From NCBI GenBank assembly GCA_039619475.1, contig CM077115.1, positions 513,814,815-513,878,814 on the forward strand: 64,000 nt of DNA. The letters are read 5' to 3'. Within the stretch, counting starts at the first letter, position 1, and every line of letters begins with the position of its first letter. Source of the DNA: Icerya purchasi (taxonomy: Eukaryota > Arthropoda > Insecta > Hemiptera > Monophlebidae). Below are positions 45,061 to 54,429 of this stretch, piece by piece. Made by a program: the position numbers and the translations under genes. The notes beneath the pieces are model-generated. The model did no database searches. It had not been told where the DNA came from and worked only from the letters and a program-made list of their open reading frames with translations.

Positions 45061-45222
45061 ACTAACTTAAAGGAAACTTAAAACATACTGAAGTGAATAT
45101 AGGGAATACATGTGTATATATAGTAGATGTAAAGAGGAATAAACATGGCAGGAATAAAAATCTATAGGTTGAAAATGCTAATAATTAATATAAAATATAA
45201 AATAAAACAAGAAGACAAAAAG

Positions 45223-45702
45223 TTAAATTTTTATATTAAACAGTGGATTATTATTATTAGGTGTTTGGTCATTTAAAATATTATTTTTATATTTATTTAT
45301 ATAATAATTTTCTGCAATGTTCATATTATTACCTTTGTGATAAGTGGCCAGGATGGTTACAGTATTTTCTATTGAATTAGGTTTATGTTTATTTTTAATT
45401 AGATGTTCTGCATAGGTTGATTTTTCTATTTCATTATTATTAAATGCTTTTATATGTTCTTTATATCTGCAATTGATTTTTCGCCCTGTTTGACCAATGT
45501 ATGATTTCTCACAATCAGTACAATTTATTTTATATATACCGCTATTTTCGTAAATATTATTATTTTTTAAATTTAAGGTGTTTATTTTATATTTTAAATT
45601 ATTTTTAGTTTTGAATGCTACATTTAAACCTTGTTTTTTGAATAAATTGGTTAATTTGTATATGTTATTGTTTATAAATGTGAATTTTATTGTTAGTAGC
45701 AT
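45223..45702 (-). pseudogene. Inverted-arm copy of the GIY-YIG endonuclease ORF
   Basis: The 159-codon frame is identical in protein to the + copy at 48616-49095, including GIYKINCTDCEKSYIGQTGR. It is part of the truncated inverted partner and has no complete RT upstream. Classed as a partial copy rather than a gene. Confidence 0.9.
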
Positions 45703-46492
45703 TATTGACTCCTAATTTTTGTATATATTTTGATTTTGATTTTATTTTGTGAATTAGTTTATCTATTATTTGTTCGTCATAACCATTATTTCTTGCTAAA
45801 GTCTTTAATATATTAATTTCTATTTGTTTTTTATTTATATTCATGGGTGTAGTTAATAATCTATTTATTGCAGTCATGAAGTAAGCATATTTATGTTGGT
45901 TTGGGTGATTTGATGTTTTATGAATTATATTATCAGTGGTGGTTTGTTTTCTATAAATATTATATGTTAACTTATCATTTGATTTTATTATTGTTATATC
46001 TAAGAAATTTATTTTGTTATTTTCTTCTTTTTCCATAGTATAATGAATATTTTTGTGATTTTTATTTAAATCATTTAGAATGTCATTTTCAGTATTACTA
46101 CTATTTTCATCAAAAATTAGTAGTGTATCATCTACATATCTAATATAAGATTTAATATTGTATTTTTGTATTATATTTTCCCTGTATATTTCTTCTAAAT
46201 TTTGTAGAAAGATTTCACTTAAAATACCTGACAAAGGTGAGCCCATAGCTAATCCATTATTTTGTATATACATGGAGTTATTAAAATTAAAGTAATTTTG
46301 CTCTGTAACAGTTTTAATTATTTGGATTAATTGATTACAAAAAATATTATTCTTTAACTTATTTACAGATTTTTTAATTATATCTATGGTTTCATTTATA
46401 GGTATATTTGGATAAAGGTTTGTTATATCATAAGAAATTAATTTAGTTTTGTTATTAATTTTTATATTTTTTAATTTATCAAAAACATCCAA
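45665..46492 (-). pseudogene. Inverted-arm partial copy of the Penelope RT
   Basis: The 275-codon frame starts at an internal Met and covers RT motifs A-C and the thumb. It matches the + copy except for Arg/Met in LEEIYRENII. The N-terminal half is missing because the arm is truncated at 46641. Confidence 0.9.
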
Positions 46493-46646
46493 TCTGTTTC
46501 TAATAGTATATTTATTATTAATTGATATATTAGTTTTTAATATTTTAGTTATTAATTTTGAGATTTTATAAGAAGGTGCACTAGTATAATTTATTAGTGG
46601 TCTTATAGGAGCATTATTTTTATGTATTTTTATTAAAGGGTATTTG

Positions 46647-46722
46647 TTGATCTATATTGTTTGTTATTAAAGTTTATTTTATTATACCATTTTAACAAAC
46701 AGGATGTATTCACCTACATTTA
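46647..46722 (+). repeat. Partial pseudo-LTR at the start of the plus Penelope unit
   Basis: Direct copy of 49316-49391 (ends with GTATTCACCTACATTTA in both). It begins about 25 bp downstream of the putative ribozyme cleavage position and so does not itself contain the hammerhead. Confidence 0.85.
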
Positions 46723-48653
46723 ATTATGCCGATATGGCAATATATATTCAAAAGTTTTATTATTTAAAGTTAAAATTATATAAAACTATCAATAACATAT
46801 ATTTTAATAAAGTTTGTATAAGTAATAATATAATACCTAAATATGCAGTAGTTAAAATAAAAAATAAATCTGATATAGCAATGAAAACTAAATCACAAGC
46901 TGAAAAATTTTGGATTAAAAATGAAATTAACTTCCTTTATAACAAAAAGAATAAAATTAACCTTCAAATGTTAAAATTACATATATATATAGCTAATAAC
47001 TTAAAATTTGAAATATTAAAATTATATTTAGATGAAATAGATCTAAAAATTAAAGCATTTATTAATAAAAAACGCCTAATTTTAGATAAGAAATTAAATA
47101 ACTTAATAAAACAACAAAAACCAAAACTTGCAGATAATAACAAATTTAATTTTCATCTCAGAATTATAAACTTAACCAACATACAATTAACAAATGATGA
47201 AATTAATACTGTAAATTTGGGCTATAAATATAATTTAAACATATATAACAAAAAACAATATGAAAATTTAGTTATAGAAACTGAATCTGCTATCCAAAAA
47301 TTACCAATTGAAGATCAAACAATTATTAGAGCTGAGGCAACTCATGCCATCAGAAATATCTTAAAGAAAAATGAAACAAATATAGAACATTTAAAAATAC
47401 AAAACACAATTAAAAATATCAATAGTAAATTAAAACAAAACAATGCAGTCATTGTAAAAGCAGATAAGGGAAACAGTTTAGTAATCATCAATAAAAATGA
47501 AATCATCCAAAAAACTGAAAATTTTTTAAAAGAAAATAATATACAATTAATAAAAACAGACCCCACTAATAAATATCAAATAAAAATAAGGAAAATAATA
47601 AAAGAATCTGATATAATAATAAATAATAATGAAGCTAAATATTTAATAAATATGAACCCAAAAGCATCAACTCTTGACCCTTTAATAAAAATACATAAAA
47701 ATAATGCTCCTATAAGACCACTAATAAATTATACTAGTGCACCTTCTTATAAAATCTCAAAATTAATAACTAAAATATTAAAAACTAATATATCAATTAA
47801 TAATAAATATACTATTAGAAACAGATTGGATGTTTTTGATAAATTAAAAAATATAAAAATTAATAACAAAACTAAATTAATTTCTTATGATATAACAAAC
47901 CTTTATCCAAATATACCTATAAATGAAACCATAGATATAATTAAAAAATCTGTAAATAAGTTAAAGAATAATATTTTTTGTAATCAATTAATCCAAATAA
48001 TTAAAACTGTTACAGAGCAAAATTACTTTAATTTTAATAACTCCATGTATATACAAAATAATGGATTAGCTATGGGCTCACCTTTGTCAGGTATTTTAAG
48101 TGAAATCTTTCTACAAAATTTAGAAGAAATATACATGGAAAATATAATACAAAAATACAATATTAAATCTTATATTAGATATGTAGATGATACACTACTA
48201 ATTTTTGATGAAAATAGTAGTAATACTGAAAATGACATTCTAAATGATTTAAATAAAAATCACAAAAATATTCATTATACTATGGAAAAAGAAGAAAATA
48301 ACAAAATAAATTTCTTAGATATAACAATAATAAAATCAAATGATAAGTTAACATATAATATTTATAGAAAACAAACCACCACTGATAATATAATTCATAA
48401 AACATCAAATCACCCAAACCAACATAAATATGCTTACTTCATGACTGCAATAAATAGATTATTAACTACACCCATGAATATAAATAAAAAACAAATAGAA
48501 ATTAATATATTAAAGACTTTAGCAAGAAATAATGGTTATGACGAACAAATAATAGATAAACTAATTCACAAAATAAAATCAAAATCAAAATATATACAAA
48601 AATTAGGAGTCAATAATGCTACTAACAATAAAATTCACATTTATAAACAATAA
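46704..48653 (+). CDS. Penelope-type reverse transcriptase ORF
   Basis: 649 codons without interruption. The N-terminal ~190 residues are Lys/Asn/Ile-rich and include an N-terminal helical region. Penelope RT landmarks follow: NAVIVKADKGNSLVI, then LDPLIKIHKNNAPIRPLINY, motif A SYDITNLYPNIP, motif B NNGLAMGSPLSG, motif C SYIRYVDDTLLIF, and INFLDITI. The catalytic Asp of motif A and the YVDD pair are intact. The start Met (46704) lies within the pseudo-LTR sequence, so the true start may be downstream or the ORF may begin as predicted. The C-terminus ends 38 bp inside the GIY-YIG ORF in a different frame. It is telomerase-related and primes on target DNA in active relatives. Confidence 0.92.
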   Translation: MYSPTFNYADMAIYIQKFYYLKLKLYKTINNIYFNKVCISNNIIPKYAVVKIKNKSDIAMKTKSQAEKFWIKNEINFLYNKKNKINLQMLKLHIYIANNLKFEILKLYLDEIDLKIKAFINKKRLILDKKLNNLIKQQKPKLADNNKFNFHLRIINLTNIQLTNDEINTVNLGYKYNLNIYNKKQYENLVIETESAIQKLPIEDQTIIRAEATHAIRNILKKNETNIEHLKIQNTIKNINSKLKQNNAVIVKADKGNSLVIINKNEIIQKTENFLKENNIQLIKTDPTNKYQIKIRKIIKESDIIINNNEAKYLINMNPKASTLDPLIKIHKNNAPIRPLINYTSAPSYKISKLITKILKTNISINNKYTIRNRLDVFDKLKNIKINNKTKLISYDITNLYPNIPINETIDIIKKSVNKLKNNIFCNQLIQIIKTVTEQNYFNFNNSMYIQNNGLAMGSPLSGILSEIFLQNLEEIYMENIIQKYNIKSYIRYVDDTLLIFDENSSNTENDILNDLNKNHKNIHYTMEKEENNKINFLDITIIKSNDKLTYNIYRKQTTTDNIIHKTSNHPNQHKYAYFMTAINRLLTTPMNINKKQIEINILKTLARNNGYDEQIIDKLIHKIKSKSKYIQKLGVNNATNNKIHIYKQ

Positions 48654-49095
48654 CATATACAAATTAACCAATTTATTCAAAAAACAAGGTTTAAATGTAG
48701 CATTCAAAACTAAAAATAATTTAAAATATAAAATAAACACCTTAAATTTAAAAAATAATAATATTTACGAAAATAGCGGTATATATAAAATAAATTGTAC
48801 TGATTGTGAGAAATCATACATTGGTCAAACAGGGCGAAAAATCAATTGCAGATATAAAGAACATATAAAAGCATTTAATAATAATGAAATAGAAAAATCA
48901 ACCTATGCAGAACATCTAATTAAAAATAAACATAAACCAAATTCAATAGAAAATACTGTAACCATCCTGGCCACTTATCACAAAGGTAATAATATGAACA
49001 TTGCAGAAAATTATTATATAAATAAATATAAAAATAATATTTTAAATGACCAAACACCTAATAATAATAATCCACTGTTTAATATAAAAATTTAA
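48616..49095 (+). CDS. Penelope GIY-YIG endonuclease ORF
   Basis: 159 codons, overlapping the RT ORF by 38 bp in the +1 frame. It begins with the linker YKLTNLFKKQGLNVAFKTKN, then the zinc-like CTDCEKS and the GIY-YIG core (SGIYKINCTDCEKSYIGQTG), Arg in CRYKEHI, ending with a Glu-containing IAENYYINKYKN (catalytic Glu of the family). In most Penelope elements this domain is fused to the RT in one ORF, so the overlap marks a frameshift; both arms carry it. The enzyme would nick target DNA. Confidence 0.92.
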   Translation: MLLTIKFTFINNNIYKLTNLFKKQGLNVAFKTKNNLKYKINTLNLKNNNIYENSGIYKINCTDCEKSYIGQTGRKINCRYKEHIKAFNNNEIEKSTYAEHLIKNKHKPNSIENTVTILATYHKGNNMNIAENYYINKYKNNILNDQTPNNNNPLFNIKI

Positions 49096-49258
49096 CTTTT
49101 TGTCTTCTTGTTTTATTTTATATTTTATATTAATTATTAGCATTTTCAACCTATTGATTTTTATACCTGCTATGTTTATTCCTCTTTACATCTACTATAT
49201 ATACACATGTATTCCCTATATTCACTTCAGTATGTTTTAAGTTTCCTTTAAGTTAGTG

Positions 49259-49295
49259 TTAGCTGATGATGGGTTATGCCCGAAAACGTTTCTAA
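49259..49295 (+). ncRNA. Hammerhead-ribozyme-like motif in the Penelope pseudo-LTR
   Basis: CTGATGA (49263-49269), then a small hairpin (GGGT, loop TAT, GCCC), then GAAA (49282-49285). A minimal stem III (AACGTT) and a TT/C cleavage position (49291/49292) follow. TTAG (49259-49262) pairs with CTAA (49292-49295) as stem I. Hammerheads with very short stem III are known in Penelope pseudo-LTRs. One extra T between CTGATGA and stem II departs from the strict consensus. The older copy at 56688-56733 keeps the core with compensating changes. Confidence 0.65.
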
Positions 49296-49354
49296 ATAGG
49301 TATTTATCTAATTTATTGATCTATATTGTTTGTTATTAAAGTTTATTTTATTAT

Positions 49355-49391
49355 ACCATTTTAACAAACAGGATGTATTCACCTACATTTA
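49355..49391 (+). repeat. One-sided 37-bp Penelope tail
   Basis: This terminal piece has no counterpart at the left end of the insertion (44964), but is present internally at 46686-46722. Confidence 0.8.
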
Positions 49392-49403
49392 CTGGAATAG
49401 TTT
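49392..49403. repeat. Target duplication, right copy, of the Penelope insertion
   Basis: CTGGAATAGTTT, identical to 44952-44963. Confidence 0.9.
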
Positions 49404-51145
49404 GTCTAACTTTCCCTGTAATATTGTCAATATGGTTTCTCCATGTTAAACTTTTATCTAATGTTATTCCAAGATATTTAAATTCATTCACATTTTCTAA
49501 CTTATTACAACCACATATTTCCTTTCTATGTAAACACTTTATATTGTGTAAAATTAATTTGGGGACGAACCTTCTAAACCGGCTTGGTGTTCTTATATGC
49601 ATCACTTTTGTTTTTTTAGCATTAATTAATAGTTTTTTGTCATGCGCCCATTTGTATACATTATTGAGATCTTCTTGTAACATTTTTTCAGCACTTTCAA
49701 TGTCAGAGTGTTCAATAACTAGTGCGATATCATCTGCATAAACATACACTTTGGAGTTCTTTGCATATCGGTAGAGCGAATTCATATATATCAAAAATAG
49801 TATAGGTGCCAATATTGTCCCTTGTCCAACTCCGTAATTCATTATTTCTTTTCTACTGTGTTCATTCCCGATCTTTACTAAAAATTCTCTTCCTCTTATG
49901 TAATTCCAAAACCATTTTAGATACCTCCCTTTTACACCCATTTTTCTAATGTCCTCAATTAGTATTTCTTGGTCCACTAGATCAAAAGCCTTAGTAAGGT
50001 TTAAAAGAACTAACAGAAATTGTTTACCCACTGCTAATCCTTTATTTATCTCTGATATTAGTGTTCTAAGTAGTAATATCGTCGATTTTCCCTCTCTAAA
50101 ACCGAATTGATTACTATTTATCAACTTTATTTTCTTCCAAGTAATTTTTCAAATATTTTCCCACATACTGCTCAATTATTTTTGCTATGACTGAAATTAA
50201 TGTGATCGGTCTGTAGTTTTCACACTATTTTCTATCTTCACTTTTGTAAATTGGCCGTACCATACCGATTTTTAACTCTCTGGGAAATATTCCTTCCTTC
50301 AAGGAGTAATTAATCATTTTCGTTAGTATTGGGGTTAGTAGTTTTGTGTGTCTCCTGATATCCTTCACTCTTATTCCGTCGTATCCTTGGGCTTTATCCG
50401 GATTAAGTTTTTTTATTATGGATTCTATTATGACCTCTGTAGCTCTTGGAATGTATAAGGATATACTAGTTTCATCATCTATTTCAGTATTCAAGAATTT
50501 ATTATCACAGAAGTGTTTCATTTTCCCCGTTATGGATAAGTAATAATTTAAGAATGCGTTAACTGCATTGTCATAACTAGCAAAATTCCTGAGTATATCC
50601 TCGTCTATTATTGCTTTTTTCTTTTTGCATACTATTTTATTTATTATTCTCCAAGTTTTCTTCATGTCGTTGCCTGCTTTTTGTAATTCCTGTATGTAAT
50701 ATTTTTCTTTTGCTTGTCTTATTTCCTAATTAAAATAGATTTCTGTATCTCTTATATAATTCTTTATATCGTCTATTTGAGTTGTTTCCTTTACGTATTT
50801 TATAATATAAATCTCTTATATGAATGTAATTTAATATTTTCCTGTTCATCCATTCATTCCTAGGGCAATTTTTCATTTTCACAGTTGTTTGTTTTATATA
50901 CCTACATTCCTCGTAGCAATTTTTAATTCCGGTTGTAAAGTTCTCCTGTGAGTAATTTTTTACTATTCGAAAAATCTGTCTGGGACTCCACCTTTCCATA
51001 AATTAATGAATACTGAAATGTCTCCGACGGTTAATAATTTTTTCCCTGGGGATTCCGCATCCCATTCTTCCAAAAATGACTTAATCCTATTTCAGTATCT
51101 ACTCTTAGTAAGTTCCAAATCCTAAATTTGGATAATAAAATATCG
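49404..51145 (-). pseudogene. LINE D, 5' part: linker and RT
   Basis: From 50999 downward: linker (MERWSPRQIFRIVKNYSQEN to CPRNEWMNRKILNY). RT fingers at 50225-50665 have LNPDKAQGYDGIRVKDI and FPRELKIGMVRPIYKSED. The palm at 49404-50124 has NSNQFGFREGKSTILL, motif A as LLNLTKAFDLV (Asn for Asp), motif B GVGQGTILAPILF and motif C VYADDIALV. The motif A change and a frameshift near 50150 mean it is inactive. At 49404 the Penelope element interrupts it. Jockey-like. The endonuclease end is cut by the hAT insertion at 51154. Confidence 0.85.
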
Positions 51146-51153
51146 GCTTTATG

Positions 51154-52326
51154 CAGTGGCGGATCCTCCCTAAAGAACCAACGCATCTAATCTGTTATAA
51201 CAGAGAAACTTAATCATTATGATTGACTGAACTTGTTGAAATTGCAATGATTCCATTTCTAGATTGGAGTCTAAATCGTTTGGATAAATTTCAAGCAATC
51301 GTTGAGAATTTCCTAAAATTTCAGCATGACTTAATTCACTGAGTTTAGATAAAAATTTAAATCTTAACTCAGTTTCATTGTAGGCTGTTTTTCTTTGATT
51401 TAACGTATTTATAAAAGTATCTATCCCTAGAAGACATGGAAAGATGCAAAACGATTCAGATACTGAAAGTTCAACTTCTGATGTTGTTGCATGGCCATCT
51501 AAAGAGTTTAAACGAACGTTTCTCCTTTGCATTCGATTATTTTGATACTTGGTCACGTCGGTAAGCTTTTATCCTAAATTTGCATGGCATGAAAAGTTAT
51601 CTCATTTTTCTGCAGCAGATTCTTTTAATGATTTAATACATGCAATTTTGGCATTTAAAAGTAATTTTGGATTTTAAATTGTACCAGTGGCGGATCCATG
51701 AAGGAAGGATGTGGGACACCCTCCAAAGAACTAAAAACTCGATGAAAAAATATGTTACAACAGAGAAACTTAATTTACACTATAAAAGATTTGTATAAAT
51801 GTTACCTATGGATTTAATTACATAACTAATATTTAATACTGTTTTCTAGTAAAACTATTAATGTTAGATTTTATTCTATTATAAACGCAACTGTCATGGA
51901 TCTCTTGTCTTTTTTATTTATTTTTAATTTTTATTTTGTAATGTAAATGAAAATAGTTCAATGAGAAATACGTATATTTTTTTTACTTGCTCGCGAACAA
52001 ACAATTGGGATCGGATTACTAATAAAACTAAAAAAGAAGTTAAGTCTAATAAAAATACTATCTTTCTTACTATTCAAATTCTAAACTACCATTTTAGCTA
52101 CGATTTTATAATTTCGCTTTATTTTTCACATAAAAATAAAATAAAATTTAAATTAAATCATAGTAATTATGTATTTTTAAAACATTTTTAAATTTCTAAA
52201 CAGGTCGCTATTTGATTTTATTCATGAAGCAATGTATTCTTAAATTTACTACCTGTCGTAGAAGATATTACGTAATTATATCATTATCTCTCCCCCCCCT
52301 CCAATATCACTCTGGATCTGCCTCTG
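51154..52326 (-). mobile_element. hAT-type DNA transposon remnant (1.17 kb)
   Basis: The left end is CAGTGGCGGATCC and the right end, read inverted, CAGAGGCAGATCC. Flanking 8-bp copies GCTTTATG (51146-51153) and GCTTTATA (52327-52334) fit hAT insertion. It carries a transposase fragment near the left end. A second left-type end (CAGTGGCGGATCC at 51685, same orientation) lies inside, so either a related element is nested or the left end was duplicated. Confidence 0.7.
51170..51556 (-). pseudogene. hAT transposase C-terminal fragment
   Basis: 128 codons on the minus strand: SVSESFCIFPCLLGIDTFIN, then RFKFLSKLSELSHAEILGNS and LLEIYPNDLDSNLEMESLQF. This pattern (a helical stretch after the catalytic core, with DL-x-x-EL/LEME-x-x-QF) is seen in ZMYM/TTF-type hAT transposases before the dimerisation domain. 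The catalytic region is absent. It lies just inside the left TIR, in the position expected for the end of the gene. Confidence 0.6.
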
Positions 52327-52389
52327 GCTTTATAACAAGTTTTGCAATTTAAGAGAACTTATTAGCCAAAATTTTCTCTTTCACTTTTA
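51557..52389. other. Non-coding body of the hAT remnant and short flank
   Basis: AT-rich, no readable transposase. The stretch after 51685 repeats the terminal sequence of the element (AACAGAGAAACTTAAT occurs at 51201 and 51759). C-run at about 52292-52299. The + frame at 51961-52191 has no domain. Confidence 0.5.
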
Positions 52390-53960
52390 CTTCTTTTTAC
52401 AAGACACAGATTCTTACACGATCAGAGATAGCCGATAGAAAGAAATTGAGAGCTAGGATAATAGAAGGAGAAGGAAGGAGGAGAATGAATGAAGCATAGT
52501 ATGGAGTGAGAATACCGATTTGTAAAAGGAAGGAGTAAAAGGTAGCTTGTTCAGTTGAGAGCGACGGAGAACCGAACATTATATGATCGGGATCACAAAT
52601 AAATTGATTACTGGAGTGGTGCAATGGACAATAAGGAAAAACCAAGAGAGAATAACGGAAGAGCGAGAAAGGGAGCAAACTATGCCCAAAACACAGGCGG
52701 TAAATCGCAGAGAAATTGCAAGGGAAGGTTGAATAGACAAGAAAATGTTGGAGAATCAGGAGACGTAGGAGTTAAACCATAGTCTGGAATGAGAAGCTAC
52801 AGACAGACCGGTAATATTGGAAACTGAGAAAACAGGAAGGAACCTACCAGAAAAGGAAGATAATCGAGTGAATGAGTCAATGGTAGTTTAATCTCCAAGA
52901 ATTTCTTTTAGTTCTTTTGAGTAAATTTCGCGTCTTCTCTGAAATTTTCCTATATGTAAGATAAGCTTCAATTGAGCCAATTGAACTAAAAGTACGCAAA
53001 ACATCATTTCATGCTCTAACCTTAGACTCGCATTCTCCATTCCATCAAGGAATAGGGGGATTATTCCCTTTGTACAAGGACGCTTTAGGCGTGGAGCACG
53101 GTATCGCCGAAAGAACACCATCATGAAATGTATAATATTTATTTGAAGCAGTGCTCACAGAATTAATTATTGTAAGATTTTGATCAACTAACTCACGAAA
53201 TATATTCCAGTTCTCTTCCATAAATTTCCAACGCAATATATTATTTTCAGATTGATCTTTCTGCCGATTAGATGACATAGTTGTTTGTATTTATAGTGCT
53301 CATGATGGGGAAGTGGTAACTACCTAAACAGGTTGATAGGACTTCCCATGAACAATTGAGTGCCATTGAGGATGATACTAAGGTTAAATAAACAGGGTTA
53401 TTAACATGAAGAGGATTTTAAAGTTTGGTTTTTTGGAACCATCATTCAATAAGCACAGATATGAGTTAATGATGAGGTCGAGTTTCGCATTGTTATTGTC
53501 ACAACTCCTGCACCCACTCAGAGCATTGAAATCTCCGTCTCCCAAAATGGGAACATTATTATAACCCTCCAATGCATCTAAAAATGTTAAAGAGTCTATA
53601 GAATGATTTGGGGGAGAGTAGTACAAAACAAATATACCAGAAAATTGACCAATAGTAACAAGAACGCTGATTGCATTTGATTTGGTACCATTGTTACTAG
53701 TTGATAAATCGAGATAATTCATCTAATGCTTGATTCCAAACTTAACTAAAATAGCCGTATCCCCGCAACTATCTTCTCTGTCGTCTCAAAAACAGTGATA
53801 ATTGGAAATATTAAATGATCTATTCTTGGATAGCCAAGTTTCGGACAGTAGGACAATATCAATATCCTCCTGAGACAGAACGATTTCTAGGTCACCTTTA
53901 TTGGACAAAATTTTGTGTGCATTGCACTGCAGTAGCCGAATCATATCAAAAAGAAAAAGT
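52390..53960 (-). pseudogene. LINE E ORF2 (LINE A relative): endonuclease joined to C-terminus by internal deletion
   Basis: The N-terminus at about 53940 reads MIRLLQCNAHKILSNKGDLE and DIDIVLLSETWLS (APE Asn and Glu). It continues in 53384-53722 with VPILGDGDFNALSG and at 53045-53278 with the NNPPIPWWNGECE linker (spanning a frame change) and a KRTKRNSWR segment. At about 52860 the sequence jumps to the C-terminus (52397-52678: FICDPDHIMFGSPSLSTEQA, then FLSAISDRVRI). The whole RT and RNase H are missing. Dead copy. Confidence 0.8.
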
Positions 53961-54002
53961 TTAAAATGAATGCGAATTACGTCTGTTTATATATTTATCT
54001 TG

Positions 54003-54003
<1 letters not shown>

Positions 54004-54048
<45 letters not shown>
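54004..54048. repeat. (TA)n microsatellite
   Basis: About 22 TA units in the 5' side of LINE E, next to a small inverted-repeat element. A second shorter TA run is at 54375-54400. Confidence 0.95.
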
Positions 54049-54051
<3 letters not shown>

Positions 54052-54052
<1 letters not shown>

Positions 54053-54273
54053 TACAACGTAATTCTTAGGCTACCCCCATTAGAAAAAATGTCCTAATTT
54101 TATGTAATGCAAAATGTCCCAAAAAAATGTCACAATATTATGTAACGAAATATGTAACGAAAAATGTAACGATAAAATTTTTTTATTTTATATAATGAAA
54201 GTCAAATGTTAGGATAGGATTTTTGTGATTATGTTATTTTTTTTGTGTTGTTGCCAGTAGAATTACGTTGTAA
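54052..54273. mobile_element. Small MITE-like inverted-repeat element
   Basis: TTACAACGTAATTCT (54052) and AGAATTACGTTGTAA (54259-54273) are perfect inverted ends of a 222-bp non-coding segment. Repeated ATGTAACG words are inside. It sits in the region between ORF1 and ORF2 of LINE E. No clear target duplication because the left flank is a TA microsatellite. Confidence 0.55.
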
Positions 54274-54375
54274 ATTTTGATTATTTTATACAAAGTATAG
54301 AAGAGAAAGAGACAGAAATGAAAGCAAAAGGGGTGAAGGAGCACAGCCCCTTGCGAGGCCGAAATGGCCGAGTTT

Positions 54376-54409
<34 letters not shown>

Positions 54410-54429
54410 AATATATAACCATTAAATGT

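Larger units (their letters stand above)
44964..49391 (+). mobile_element. Penelope-like element with inverted 5'-truncated partner copy (palindromic, 4428 bp)
   Basis: A complete + unit (46647-49391) encodes the Penelope RT and GIY-YIG endonuclease. Upstream of it lies a truncated copy in reverse orientation (44964-46641), which equals the last 1678 bp of the + unit before its tail (47677-49354). The arms have the same length and I found only one substitution among those I checked (46176 against 48137). The + unit starts with a 76-bp copy of its own end (46647-46722 = 49316-49391). The final 37 bp (49355-49391) are present only at the right end. This geometry, with pseudo-LTRs, an inverted partner and a one-sided tail of about 35 bp, is known for Penelope elements. 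It is inserted in LINE D in S28 intron 4. Confidence 0.95.

Noticed and set aside
52230..52334. Possible CRISPR-like or regulatory C-rich repeats
   Set aside because: Only homopolymer runs are present, with no spaced direct repeats; the host is eukaryotic.
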